Below, in pieces: positions 25,419-34,544 of a stretch of 43,617 nt of DNA. The notes beneath the pieces are model-generated. The model was given only the letters and a program-made list of their open reading frames with translations, searched no databases and was not told the origin of the DNA. This stretch comes from Wohlfahrtiimonas larvae_A (lineage in GTDB: Bacteria; Pseudomonadota; Gammaproteobacteria; Cardiobacteriales; Wohlfahrtiimonadaceae), in assembly GCA_040394195.1 (NCBI GenBank), contig JBEBSR010000020.1:1-43617 (forward strand). The letters are read 5' to 3'. Made by a program: the position numbers and the translations under genes. Each line of letters begins with the position of its first letter. The stretch's first letter is position 1.

Positions 25419-26882
25419 ATGCTACCTAAACTCAAGAAATTCCTATCCACGCACATTCCTCATATTCTCTGCACTATCGCATTGGTTGTATTTACAACCC
25501 TCGCAATATCTATGGTTTATAATGCACATAATGCTAAATCACAGGATCAAGCCGAGCTTTTGAATAGCCAAATGTCATCAAGCAGCATCAACTCCATCAA
25601 TGCAACAAAATTGGTGAATGCTCTAAAATCCAATAATAATGATGAGGCTGAACAACTATTAACATCGCTGCAAAAAAGCCTAAGTGCACAAAATCAAAAT
25701 CTTGCGGTGACATCTTCTAACTTAGAAACTCAAGCCGATGCTTACTCAATATTTGGAATTATTGTTCCAGGTATTGCGTTGTATGTATTTTTAGGTTTAG
25801 CGGCGCTGAGCTTACTCCTACTCATTATTTTGATGTATAAATCTAGCACAACGTTATCAGTTGAAGATTCGCAATCTTTACAATCTCAACAACATACACA
25901 ACAAGCATTGTTAGAATTCTTGGAGGTCATCCAAGCTTTGTCTGAAGGTGACTTAACTGTACAAGCTCAAGTATCTGATGATATTACAGGAACATTGGCT
26001 GACTCATTCAACTTCTCAGTTGAAGAATTGAGAAACCTTGTTTCTATGGTTAACCAATCTACTAAGAAATTATCAGAAGCTGTTGGTGATTCATCCACCG
26101 TTGCCGAAGTATTGTTAAAAGCATCAACAGAACAAGCACGTAGAATTTCTGAAGCATCGAATACCGTTATTCACGTAACGGAAGCAATGATTGACGTATC
26201 AGATCAAACATCATCTGCGGTTGATATCGCGATGAGCTCAACTGAAGCTGCGCGTTCTGGTTCTGAACGTGTACGTTCAACAATTTCAGGCATGGATCAG
26301 ATCCGTGATCACATCCAAGAAACTTCAAAACGTATTAAACGCTTGGGTGAATCATCACAGGAAATCGGTGACATCGTAGAATTGATCAACGACATCGCCG
26401 ATCAGACACATATCTTGGCATTGAACGCATCTATTCAGGCGGCTGCCGCTGGCGATGCAGGCCGAGGCTTCGCTGTAGTTGCTGATGAAATTCAGCGTTT
26501 GGCAGAAAGAACGGGTAACGCAACACGCCGTGTTGAGAACATCGTTAAAGCAATCCAAACAGATACAAATGAAGCAATTTTCGCGATGGAGAAAAGTACA
26601 AGTGAAGTGGTTACTGGTGCGAATTTGGCTGAACGCGCAGGTGAATCATTGAATGAAATCGAGTCAGTTTCTACGCAGTTGGCATCTATGATCCAAAACG
26701 TTTCTAAATCATCGCGTGAAGTATCAACGTTGGGCAACAAGATGAAAGATAGTATCGACTCTATCAAAAAACTTACTGAACAGAATGTAACCAGCACACA
26801 AATTACTAATCGCTCTGTTGAAAAAATTAACGAATTAGCGAATGAGTTACGTGAATCCATCAGTGGTTTCAAAATCAAATAA
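25419..26882 (+). CDS. pilJ: Type IV pilus chemoreceptor PilJ (short form)
   Basis: A 487-residue methyl-accepting-type receptor of the Chp system. A first membrane helix lies at about 13-35, a small periplasmic region at about 36-108, a second helix at about 110-138, then a HAMP-like linker with LSEGDLTVQAQVSDD and a long coiled-coil signalling domain. The hairpin tip, which contacts PilI/ChpA, reads DQTHILALNASIQAAAAGDAG and RGFAVVADEIQRLAERT. Pseudomonas PilJ is 682 residues with a two-module periplasmic domain, so this one has lost or never had most of the sensor. No CheR or CheB homologue is adjacent. Confidence 0.87.
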   Translation: MLPKLKKFLSTHIPHILCTIALVVFTTLAISMVYNAHNAKSQDQAELLNSQMSSSSINSINATKLVNALKSNNNDEAEQLLTSLQKSLSAQNQNLAVTSSNLETQADAYSIFGIIVPGIALYVFLGLAALSLLLLIILMYKSSTTLSVEDSQSLQSQQHTQQALLEFLEVIQALSEGDLTVQAQVSDDITGTLADSFNFSVEELRNLVSMVNQSTKKLSEAVGDSSTVAEVLLKASTEQARRISEASNTVIHVTEAMIDVSDQTSSAVDIAMSSTEAARSGSERVRSTISGMDQIRDHIQETSKRIKRLGESSQEIGDIVELINDIADQTHILALNASIQAAAAGDAGRGFAVVADEIQRLAERTGNATRRVENIVKAIQTDTNEAIFAMEKSTSEVVTGANLAERAGESLNEIESVSTQLASMIQNVSKSSREVSTLGNKMKDSIDSIKKLTEQNVTSTQITNRSVEKINELANELRESISGFKIK

Positions 26883-26900
26883 CACATCAAATATAGATTA

Positions 26901-26922
26901 GGCGCATAGATTCTTATGCGCC
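26901..26922 (+). other. Hairpin between pilJ and chpA
   Basis: GGCGCATA (26901-26908) and TATGCGCC (26915-26922) pair perfectly around a six-base loop, 18 bases after the pilJ stop and 30 before chpA. No T run follows, so it is not a standard terminator; a role in mRNA processing or stability is possible. Confidence 0.55.
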
Positions 26923-26952
26923 ATTGACTAAAATAGATATAGGAACGAATCA

Positions 26953-29900
26953 ATGGCAGCATTGCATGATGAGTTAATAATTGCAGTTCAAAGTTTACGT
27001 GCTTTCCTAATTCGTAAGATTTGGAGCACCGCATCAGTAGAAAAAAATAATCAAATAGTAGATGCGTTTGATGCAAGCTTTTTACTAAAACTAATTCAAG
27101 ATGACTCTGAAAATATTGAAATATGGAAGCATTTTGCATCTTTTTATTGTCAAAAAGATCAAAGGTATTTCAATCACAATGAACAAAAAAGCATTTATGC
27201 GTTGATTCGCCATTTGAAAGATGTAGAAGATGGTCAAGCAATTAAAGCAGATCTCATCGCAGAAGCCTTCAAAGAACTGAAAGTACAGGCAATTTCTACT
27301 GCTAATTTGAATCAATTAATATCTGCAAATATGCCAACTGTTGAAGAAGTTATCGAAACAGTTGAAATCGTTGAGCCTATTGCTGAAGAACATATTCAGA
27401 CGAACAACATTGATTACACTACTCTGCCAATAGATGTTCTTCAGAAGCTAGTTTTAGACATCAATGCCAATAACACATTGCCAGCAAATTCAAGCAAAAC
27501 AATTCAGCCATTTGAAACGGCTTTACAAGCACTTTATAAAGATGCGCCAAGCTTTTCAGCAGCAACTTCTGATAATGACAAAATCATTGCACTGATTAAA
27601 ATTACAGATTTCTTTGTAATTTCAAACCAAACCAATAATTTTGCAATATCTGATAGCTTTGAATCTGCACTTAAAACACGCTACATGCTATTAACACAGA
27701 AGAATTACCATGATGCTGTTGAACGCCTGAAAAACTCACCAAAAAATGATACTAAATACTTAAAAGATGTGAATGATATTGCTAATGCTGCAAAATCACA
27801 GCTTTTATTTGTACCAAGTGAAACCTTAAAAACTCAACTGGCAACATTTGCTGAACAGCAAACTATGGATAACGCTGTCGTTATCTTGAATCAGATTCAT
27901 GCAGAATTGACAGCATTAGATATTATCCAAGTTCGCTCTGAAGTTGTGATTGAATCCAATACAATTTCAGAAGCTGAAAAAGTGTCTGTGGCTAAACCAA
28001 AAGCTGTAGCAACAGCAAGCATAGCCAGCAATAAAAAACATCCATATTACTTGGAAGGTAGTTTAGAGCCTACAATGAAAGAATCGCCTCAATATGATGA
28101 CGATTTAATTCAAGAGCTCAAAGAAAGCTTCCGAGAAGAAGCAGAAGAAGAAATTTTCCCACTGATTGAATCAGCATCCACAGTTCTCAAAAATCAGCCT
28201 TATCAAGAATCTGATATTTTAGATTTACGCCGTGCTTATCACACACTGAAAGGTAGCGGATATACTGCATCCTTCCCTATTATTGGTGAAATTGGCTGGC
28301 AAGTTGAACGTGTTATTAATGGCGTGAGAGATAATCACTATCCATTCAGCGAAGCAATCTTATATCATGCCTTAGATGGCTACGATGCAGCTAAAGCACT
28401 TTTTGCTGATCCTGACTTACAAAATAATGAGTTACAACGATTAACATACCAAGCACAATACTTGATTGATCATAAAGGTATTGTTGAGCTCAATAGCATA
28501 ATTGCTGAAACAGCACCTGCTATTGAAGAGCAACCTCTAGAATCTGCAGCTGAAGTCATTGAATATCAATCATTTGATGAAATGCCAAATGATTATTCGT
28601 CATCATATCGTTTAGAAGGTTTTGCAACACCTACTGAATCTGATACAGCAACTTTAGATGAAGACCTAGTTGCAGAATTAAGAAACAGTATGTTTGATGA
28701 GGCAAGACAAGAATTACTACCAGAACTCAACCAAATTTCAACTAATTTCTTAAATGACTCATCATCACATTCAGATCTAGAACGTGCTCGCCGTATATTC
28801 CATACATTTAAAGGCAATGCTTTAATGATTGGCTTAAATGATTTAGGTGAAATCTCTGGAACGATCGAAATAGTGCTAGATTCAATCTTATCTGGCAGAT
28901 ATAAGTTAACGCCTGCGATTACCTATCATATGGCTGATGTTTATATTAATTTCAGGAAATATCTTAATAATACTCCAATCTCTGATGAAGAACGCAGCCG
29001 CTTACTATATCAAGGCAATATGCTCAAAGAGCATAAAGGCGATGTTTCCAGCTTATTGGCTGTACCAACAACAGAACAACCAGCAAGCAATATTGAACCG
29101 ATGCCTGTAACACCTGCACAGCCAAGTGTTGAAGATATTTTATCCGAACGCCGCCAAGCAATGTTCGAAAATATTCAAAGTGTTATCGAACAAAGTGAGT
29201 TAAATACACTAGATCAGAAATTAACGGATGAAACTTTAGATCTTACAGATGAAGAGTTAAGCCAACGATTGATTACAGGTTTTACAAAATGCGAAAGCAG
29301 AACTTATTCTGCCTTGAAACGTTATAGCCAAGATGTTGCATTATGCTTATTGCATCCTAACTTCTCCGACGAACATCCATTACACCATCTTTTAATTAGT
29401 GCGTATCATAAGCATCTATTATTATTCCGTGCGCATGGCTTAACACCTCAAGATGTGCGATTGCTTTTATGGGGTAAAGTTTTAACTGCTGTTTTAGCCA
29501 TCATTAAAACCAATCAGATCAATGAATCTGTTGCTTATGAATACATTGAAGAGCTTCAAAAACCTATTTTAGAAGTTGAGCACAAAGAAGTTAAAACAGC
29601 AGCAACTACTGAAGCACAAGAGGAAATTGATCCTGAATTAATGCAGGCATTTGTTGAAGAGGCTCATGAAGTTTTAGAACAAGCTGATGAACTCATTCAG
29701 CAGTGGCAAGAAGAAAATTACAATCCAAAATCTGATAAAATCTCAGAATTACGTCGCCAGATGCATACATTAAAAGGTGGCGCACGAATGGTGGGCAAAG
29801 AAGGATTGGGGCAATTAAGTCATGCTTTAGAGTCACTATTAGATCCTAACTACATTACACTATTTGACTCAGATCCTAAGCGATTTGAAGTATTACAGCG

Positions 29901-31905
29901 TGCGCTTGATCATTTACAAGTATTATTAGAAAGTTCGAATAAACAGTTAGATCACGAGGGCTTTAACTTACTATCAGCATTACACTTATTATTAGGTAAT
30001 GAGAACCCACCTGAATTAACTAAAGAAGGTGCTGTTTCAGGACAATCTACAACGACAGAAGTGACAGATAAAACTGCAACAGCCGCACAATCTGAATTGA
30101 GCTCATTGAAAATCTCACCTGTTCAGTTAAATAGAATCAGTGAAAAAGTTTCAGAAAATAATATTTTAACCACCCAATACAACAACTCAATGTCCAGCAT
30201 TGCAAGTATATTGGCTGAAATTGCACGTACAACCCAACACATCAACATGACAGCTCGTAATATTGAAATTGAGACAGAAGCCCAAATGGTTTCACGTCAT
30301 GCTAAAGCGTCCCAAAATAAAGAAGAATTCGATCCTTTAGAACTTGATCAATTCTCTGAATTACAGCATTTGGCGCGCTCTGTATCTGAATCGATTGAAG
30401 ACCTTAATACTTTCCATAAACATATCTCTGATTATATGGAAAATATAAATGCATCTTTATCTAAATTCTCAGGCAATCAGAATTTAATTTCTGATACGTT
30501 GACGGACATTGGTACAGTCAGCTTCAACCATATCTTACCAAGACTTCGCCGCATAGTTCGTCAAGTGAGTAAAGCCAATAATAAACAAGTTGAACTAATT
30601 GCAATTGGTGTTGATACACAAGTAGAAAGAGTCGTTTTAGAACAAATGACCGCTGCTTTTGACCATATGATCCGAAATTCTATTGTCCATGGCATTGAAG
30701 CCCCAGAAGATCGTATCAAAGCTGGCAAACCTGAAAATGGCACAATTACACTAAAAGTGTCAAAACGCGGTTCTGACTTAGTCATCGAGTTAGCAGATGA
30801 TGGCAAAGGTTTTAATATTGAACAAATTCGCGCCAAAGCTATTGAAAAAGGTTTAGTAGAGCAAGATACAATCATTGATGATAATGAGCTGGTTAACTTA
30901 ATCATGCTACCTGGATTTTCTACTGCAGCTCAACTATCACAAGATGCTGGTCGTGGCGTTGGTCTAGATGTATTAGCTAAAGCCATGGCGATTTTGAAAG
31001 GTACTGCGGGCTTATCCTTTGTACAAAATGCAGGTGTGACATTTAAAATCTCCATCCCTGCAACATTAATGATTGTACAATCATTAATAGTTAGTGCAGG
31101 CGGGCAGAATTACGCAATTCCAATTGATAACATCATCGGTGTAACACAAGAAAAGGATGTTATCTTTGATGGTAAACGTACGCAATTTTCATATCATAAC
31201 CATATTTATGAAGCTTATGATTTAGCTAAAATTTATTCGGGTGTAGATGTTAATTCACAAGAAAGCTACATTTACCTATTATTTGAAGTGAATGGTAAAT
31301 CTATTGCTGTGGGTGCTGAATCCATCATGTCACAACTAGAAGTGCTTATGTATCCATTGAACCCTCAAATTGCACATATTCCTGGATTAACAGGCAGTGC
31401 TGTAACACCTGATGGGGAAACAATTTTCACCGTTGATATTGCTGCCTTCTCACAAAGCATGGCCATTACCTCTCAAAAATCCGAAGTAGAAGTTGTGAAA
31501 GAAGTTAAAATAACAACAGATACAAATAACGATAGTCCTATTGTATTAGTAGTAGATGATTCCATTACTATGCGCCGTGTTAGCCAACGTATGTTGGAAC
31601 GAGCTGGCTATAAAGTTACAACAGCAAAAGATGGTTTAGATGCGATTGAAACTTTAGAAACATTACAACCTGACTTAATCATGTTAGACATTGAAATGCC
31701 ACGTATGGATGGTTTTGAAGTTCTCACCTATTTACGCAGCACAGAAAGATTTATGCAAACACCAGTGATGATGGTAACATCACGATCAGGTGAAAAACAT
31801 CGTAATCGTGCGTTTGAAATTGGTGCCAATGAATATTGTGGTAAGCCATATCAAGAAGAACAAATTTTACAGACAATTAAAAAGCTTTTGAATAAAGAAG
31901 ATTAA
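26953..31905 (+). CDS. chpA: ChpA, hybrid CheA-type kinase of type IV pilus signalling
   Basis: A 1650-residue cytoplasmic hybrid kinase. Three Hpt domains have clear phosphorylatable His: His430 (YHTLKGSGY), His617 (FHTFKGNAL) and His938 (MHTLKGGAR). The first 380 residues are helical with no clear Hpt motif. The ATPase domain follows (N box His1238-Asn1242 region HMIRNSIVHG, G box ADDGKGF, GRGVGLDV near 1333-1340), then a CheW-like domain (about 1370-1510) and a C-terminal receiver with phosphoacceptor Asp1579 in IMLDIEMPRMDG. Pseudomonas ChpA has about 2470 residues and eight phosphotransfer-type modules, so this is a reduced form. It would phosphorylate PilG to control pilus function and surface sensing. 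It starts behind AGGA. Confidence 0.93.
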   Translation: MAALHDELIIAVQSLRAFLIRKIWSTASVEKNNQIVDAFDASFLLKLIQDDSENIEIWKHFASFYCQKDQRYFNHNEQKSIYALIRHLKDVEDGQAIKADLIAEAFKELKVQAISTANLNQLISANMPTVEEVIETVEIVEPIAEEHIQTNNIDYTTLPIDVLQKLVLDINANNTLPANSSKTIQPFETALQALYKDAPSFSAATSDNDKIIALIKITDFFVISNQTNNFAISDSFESALKTRYMLLTQKNYHDAVERLKNSPKNDTKYLKDVNDIANAAKSQLLFVPSETLKTQLATFAEQQTMDNAVVILNQIHAELTALDIIQVRSEVVIESNTISEAEKVSVAKPKAVATASIASNKKHPYYLEGSLEPTMKESPQYDDDLIQELKESFREEAEEEIFPLIESASTVLKNQPYQESDILDLRRAYHTLKGSGYTASFPIIGEIGWQVERVINGVRDNHYPFSEAILYHALDGYDAAKALFADPDLQNNELQRLTYQAQYLIDHKGIVELNSIIAETAPAIEEQPLESAAEVIEYQSFDEMPNDYSSSYRLEGFATPTESDTATLDEDLVAELRNSMFDEARQELLPELNQISTNFLNDSSSHSDLERARRIFHTFKGNALMIGLNDLGEISGTIEIVLDSILSGRYKLTPAITYHMADVYINFRKYLNNTPISDEERSRLLYQGNMLKEHKGDVSSLLAVPTTEQPASNIEPMPVTPAQPSVEDILSERRQAMFENIQSVIEQSELNTLDQKLTDETLDLTDEELSQRLITGFTKCESRTYSALKRYSQDVALCLLHPNFSDEHPLHHLLISAYHKHLLLFRAHGLTPQDVRLLLWGKVLTAVLAIIKTNQINESVAYEYIEELQKPILEVEHKEVKTAATTEAQEEIDPELMQAFVEEAHEVLEQADELIQQWQEENYNPKSDKISELRRQMHTLKGGARMVGKEGLGQLSHALESLLDPNYITLFDSDPKRFEVLQRALDHLQVLLESSNKQLDHEGFNLLSALHLLLGNENPPELTKEGAVSGQSTTTEVTDKTATAAQSELSSLKISPVQLNRISEKVSENNILTTQYNNSMSSIASILAEIARTTQHINMTARNIEIETEAQMVSRHAKASQNKEEFDPLELDQFSELQHLARSVSESIEDLNTFHKHISDYMENINASLSKFSGNQNLISDTLTDIGTVSFNHILPRLRRIVRQVSKANNKQVELIAIGVDTQVERVVLEQMTAAFDHMIRNSIVHGIEAPEDRIKAGKPENGTITLKVSKRGSDLVIELADDGKGFNIEQIRAKAIEKGLVEQDTIIDDNELVNLIMLPGFSTAAQLSQDAGRGVGLDVLAKAMAILKGTAGLSFVQNAGVTFKISIPATLMIVQSLIVSAGGQNYAIPIDNIIGVTQEKDVIFDGKRTQFSYHNHIYEAYDLAKIYSGVDVNSQESYIYLLFEVNGKSIAVGAESIMSQLEVLMYPLNPQIAHIPGLTGSAVTPDGETIFTVDIAAFSQSMAITSQKSEVEVVKEVKITTDTNNDSPIVLVVDDSITMRRVSQRMLERAGYKVTTAKDGLDAIETLETLQPDLIMLDIEMPRMDGFEVLTYLRSTERFMQTPVMMVTSRSGEKHRNRAFEIGANEYCGKPYQEEQILQTIKKLLNKED

Positions 31906-31928
31906 TTGCAACAAAATAAGGAGCTTGT

Positions 31929-32270
31929 ATGAGTGTCGGTAAACAAATGCAACTGGAGTTTAAAGACTTCGATCAAGTTGCCAATGTCTATATGGATTTT
32001 ATTGTTGGTGGTGGTTTTTTCATTCCAATGGCTAAAGTAGATTTTAACTTAGGTGATGAAATCTTTATTGCATTAATTTTGCCTGATGAACCTGGCAAAC
32101 GCCATCCTGCTGCAACTAAAGTTGTGTGGATTAATCCTGAAAACTCACTGAAAGGAAAACCAGGAATTGGTGTACAATTAACGGGTATGAATGCAGGTCC
32201 ATTGAATGAACGCTTAAAACGTTGCGTCGGTTCTGCACAGAAAAAATCAACTTTTACCCTAACTATGTAG
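31929..32270 (+). CDS. pilZ: Type IV pilus protein PilZ
   Basis: A 113-residue PilZ-domain protein of the classical type IV pilus kind. Marks are VGGGFFIPMAKVDFNLGDEIF, ALILPDEPGKRHPAATKVVWINP and the GIGVQL stretch, with a C-terminal FTLTM that resembles THTM of Pseudomonas PilZ. It lacks the RxxxR motif at the start that binds cyclic di-GMP, as expected for PilZ proper, which instead works with FimX and PilB. AAGGAG lies upstream. It is followed by tatD five bases later, the same pair seen in pseudomonads, and it follows chpA closely. Confidence 0.9.
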   Translation: MSVGKQMQLEFKDFDQVANVYMDFIVGGGFFIPMAKVDFNLGDEIFIALILPDEPGKRHPAATKVVWINPENSLKGKPGIGVQLTGMNAGPLNERLKRCVGSAQKKSTFTLTM

Positions 32271-32274
32271 TGAT

Positions 32275-33060
32275 ATGTTAATAGATTCACATTGCCATTT
32301 AGATCGCATTGATCTTACCTCGTTTGACCATAATTTTGACAATCTTATGCAAGAAAATCGCAAAGCAAATATTTCACATATGCTTTGTGTATCTGTGCAT
32401 CCTGATGATTGGCAAAATATGGCTGATATAACAGCGCCCTATTCTAATGTTTTCTTATCTTTTGGGATTCATCCTGGCGATATTAAAGCTAAAGATATTG
32501 ATTTCACAATTGATCATTTTGATCCCTATATGCAAGATCCTCGTGTGATCGCAATTGGCGAAACGGGTTTAGATTATCATTATGGCGAAGATCATAATCT
32601 TCAAAAAGAAATCTTTGCTCGCCAAATAGAAGTCGCAAAGCTCTATCAGAAGCCATTAATCATTCACACACGTGATGCTCGTGAAGATACTATTGCGATT
32701 CTCAAAGAGAATGAAGCTGAAAAATGTGGCGGTGTAATGCACTGTTTCACTGAAAATTGGGAAATGGCAAAAGCTGCGTTGGATTTGGGCTTCTACATCT
32801 CATTTTCTGGCATTGTGACATTCAATAATGCACAAAGTTTACGTGATGTTGCCAAACAAGTGCCATTAGATCGTTTATTAGTAGAAACTGATTCACCTTA
32901 TTTAACGCCTGTTCCTTATCGTGGTAAGTTAAACTATCCTGCACGAGTACAACACGTTGCAGAAAAACTTGCAGATTTGAAAGAGATCAGCTTTGATAAA
33001 ATGGCTGAGATCACAACTCAAAATTTTAAAAACCTTTTTAAAGTTAATTTGGATTCATAA
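32275..33060 (+). CDS. tatD: TatD-family metal-dependent DNase (YcfH-like)
   Basis: A 261-residue TIM-barrel hydrolase with metal ligands in the N-terminal MLIDSHCHLDRID, FGIHPGD, IGETGLDYHY, PLIIHTRDA, MHCFTENWEMA and VETDSPYLTPVPYRG. These are the standard TatD/YcfH motifs; family members are 3' exonucleases or DNA-repair nucleases. It begins five bases after pilZ and ends three bases before hldE, so pilZ-tatD-hldE may be cotranscribed. Confidence 0.93.
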   Translation: MLIDSHCHLDRIDLTSFDHNFDNLMQENRKANISHMLCVSVHPDDWQNMADITAPYSNVFLSFGIHPGDIKAKDIDFTIDHFDPYMQDPRVIAIGETGLDYHYGEDHNLQKEIFARQIEVAKLYQKPLIIHTRDAREDTIAILKENEAEKCGGVMHCFTENWEMAKAALDLGFYISFSGIVTFNNAQSLRDVAKQVPLDRLLVETDSPYLTPVPYRGKLNYPARVQHVAEKLADLKEISFDKMAEITTQNFKNLFKVNLDS

Positions 33061-33062
33061 TT

Positions 33063-34475
33063 ATGTCCAAGGCTCTGATTACTGTATTAGGCGATCTTAT
33101 GTTGGATCGCTATTGGTTTGGCTCTGCAAAGAGAATTTCTCCAGAAGCCCCCATCCCTGTCATTAACGTACAAAACAATGAAGATCGTTTAGGCGGTGCT
33201 GCTAACGTTGCCCTAAACCTTTGCTCACTTGAAAAAGAAGTTGTTTTGGCAGGATTGATTGGCAATGACTTAGAAGGTCAACGCTTTACAGAACTGTGCC
33301 AACAAAACAATATTCAGAGCAAAGTATTAGTTCAAGATGATTTTCAAACTATTACAAAATTAAGAATCATCAGCCGCCAACAACATATGCTGCGTTGTGA
33401 CTTTGAGCAGCCATTGGCTACAACACAATTAAGCACTCAATATATTCAACAACTATTAGTACTTATTGAAAAATCTAACATTGTTATCTTATCCGATTAT
33501 CAGAAAGGGTTTTTAGCTGATCCACAACAATTCATTACACATGCTCGTACGCATAATATTCCAATTGTTGTTGACCCAAAAGGTAATGATTTTACAAAAT
33601 ATCGTGGTGCAACATTATTAACACCAAATCGCTCTGAATTTGAAGCGATTGTTGGTACAGCATCCTCAGAAGAAGATTTACTAACAAAAGCTGAACAATT
33701 GCGTCATGATTTGAATTTAGATGCTTTATTAATCACTCGCAGTGAAGAAGGAATGACACTCATTCAAAAAAATGAGCCTCCATTTACTATCCCTGCTAAA
33801 GCACAAGATGTTTATGATGTAACAGGTGCTGGCGATACTGTAATTGCAACACTTGTTGCCATGATGGCAGAAGGCAAGCCACTTACTGAAGCAACTACTA
33901 TTGCAAATATTGCCGCATCCATAGTTGTTGGCAAACTGGGCGCATCCCAAGTTTCTATTCAAGAACTGAACCGTGCTATTAGCACACAAGAGCGCGCACA
34001 TCATCTTGTTCTAACATTAGATGAGCTAAAAGATGAACTTAAAAATGCTCGTGCCAATAACGAAACTGTTGTCATGACAAATGGTTGTTTTGACTTACTA
34101 CATAAAGGTCATGTTACCTATCTCAATGAAGCAAGAAAGCTAGGTGATCGTTTAATTGTCGCTCTCAATTCAGATGCTTCAGTGAAACGTTTAAAAGGTG
34201 AAAATCGTCCAATTATGGACGAATCTAGCCGAGCAACAGTTTTAGCGTCATTAAGTGCTGTTGACTGGGTCATTATGTTTGATGATGATACGCCTGAATC
34301 TGTCATTACAGAATTACTGCCTGATATTTTAGTCAAAGGTAGCGACTATACTGTTGATCAAATAGCTGGTGCACAAGCAGTACTTGATAATGGTGGCACT
34401 GTTAAATTACTAAGTTTTGTTGATGGTTATTCCACAACTAAAGCAATCGAAAAAATTTCACATAACAATAAGTAA
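33063..34475 (+). CDS. hldE: Bifunctional heptose-7-phosphate kinase / heptose-1-phosphate adenylyltransferase HldE
   Basis: HldE makes ADP-heptose for the LPS inner core through two reactions. The 470-residue protein has an N-terminal ribokinase-like kinase (GDLMLDRYWFG, PEAPIPV, LGGAANVA, and DVTGAGDT with catalytic Asp258) and a C-terminal nucleotidyltransferase with NGCFDLLHKGH (His347, His350) and GENRPIM. Both domains look intact and full length (E. coli 477). Presence of heptose-LPS genes supports a Gram-negative host. The stop codon lies inside a perfect inverted repeat. Confidence 0.96.
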   Translation: MSKALITVLGDLMLDRYWFGSAKRISPEAPIPVINVQNNEDRLGGAANVALNLCSLEKEVVLAGLIGNDLEGQRFTELCQQNNIQSKVLVQDDFQTITKLRIISRQQHMLRCDFEQPLATTQLSTQYIQQLLVLIEKSNIVILSDYQKGFLADPQQFITHARTHNIPIVVDPKGNDFTKYRGATLLTPNRSEFEAIVGTASSEEDLLTKAEQLRHDLNLDALLITRSEEGMTLIQKNEPPFTIPAKAQDVYDVTGAGDTVIATLVAMMAEGKPLTEATTIANIAASIVVGKLGASQVSIQELNRAISTQERAHHLVLTLDELKDELKNARANNETVVMTNGCFDLLHKGHVTYLNEARKLGDRLIVALNSDASVKRLKGENRPIMDESSRATVLASLSAVDWVIMFDDDTPESVITELLPDILVKGSDYTVDQIAGAQAVLDNGGTVKLLSFVDGYSTTKAIEKISHNNK

Positions 34476-34498
34476 TATAAATTATTACTTATTGTTAT
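34462..34498. repeat. Perfect 16-bp inverted repeat over the hldE stop and recA promoter
   Basis: The left arm ATAACAATAAGTAATA (34462-34477) and right arm TATTACTTATTGTTAT (34483-34498) are perfect complements around TAAAT. The repeat contains the hldE stop and reaches the first TATAAT of the recA promoter. No T run follows it, so it is not an ordinary terminator; it may be an operator or a weak RNA hairpin. Confidence 0.75.
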
Positions 34499-34526
34499 AA
34501 TTATGTTATAATTTTGTTAAATATTT
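34494..34526 (+). promoter_or_regulatory. Likely recA promoter region with three phased 11-bp repeats
   Basis: GTTATAATTAT, GTTATAATTTT and GTTAAATATTT follow one another at 11-bp steps. Two perfect TATAAT hexamers (34496-34501 and 34507-34512) lie in the first two units. TTACTT sits 16 bp before the second. I see no LexA box of the E. coli form (CTG-N10-CAG) between hldE and recA. Confidence 0.55.
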
Positions 34527-34544
34527 AGACTAAGGTGAATTTCA

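Noticed and set aside
26492..27139. Long minus-strand reading frame across the pilJ-chpA junction
   Set aside because: It is antisense to two well-supported genes, shows no family motif, and has the biased composition of a shadow frame.
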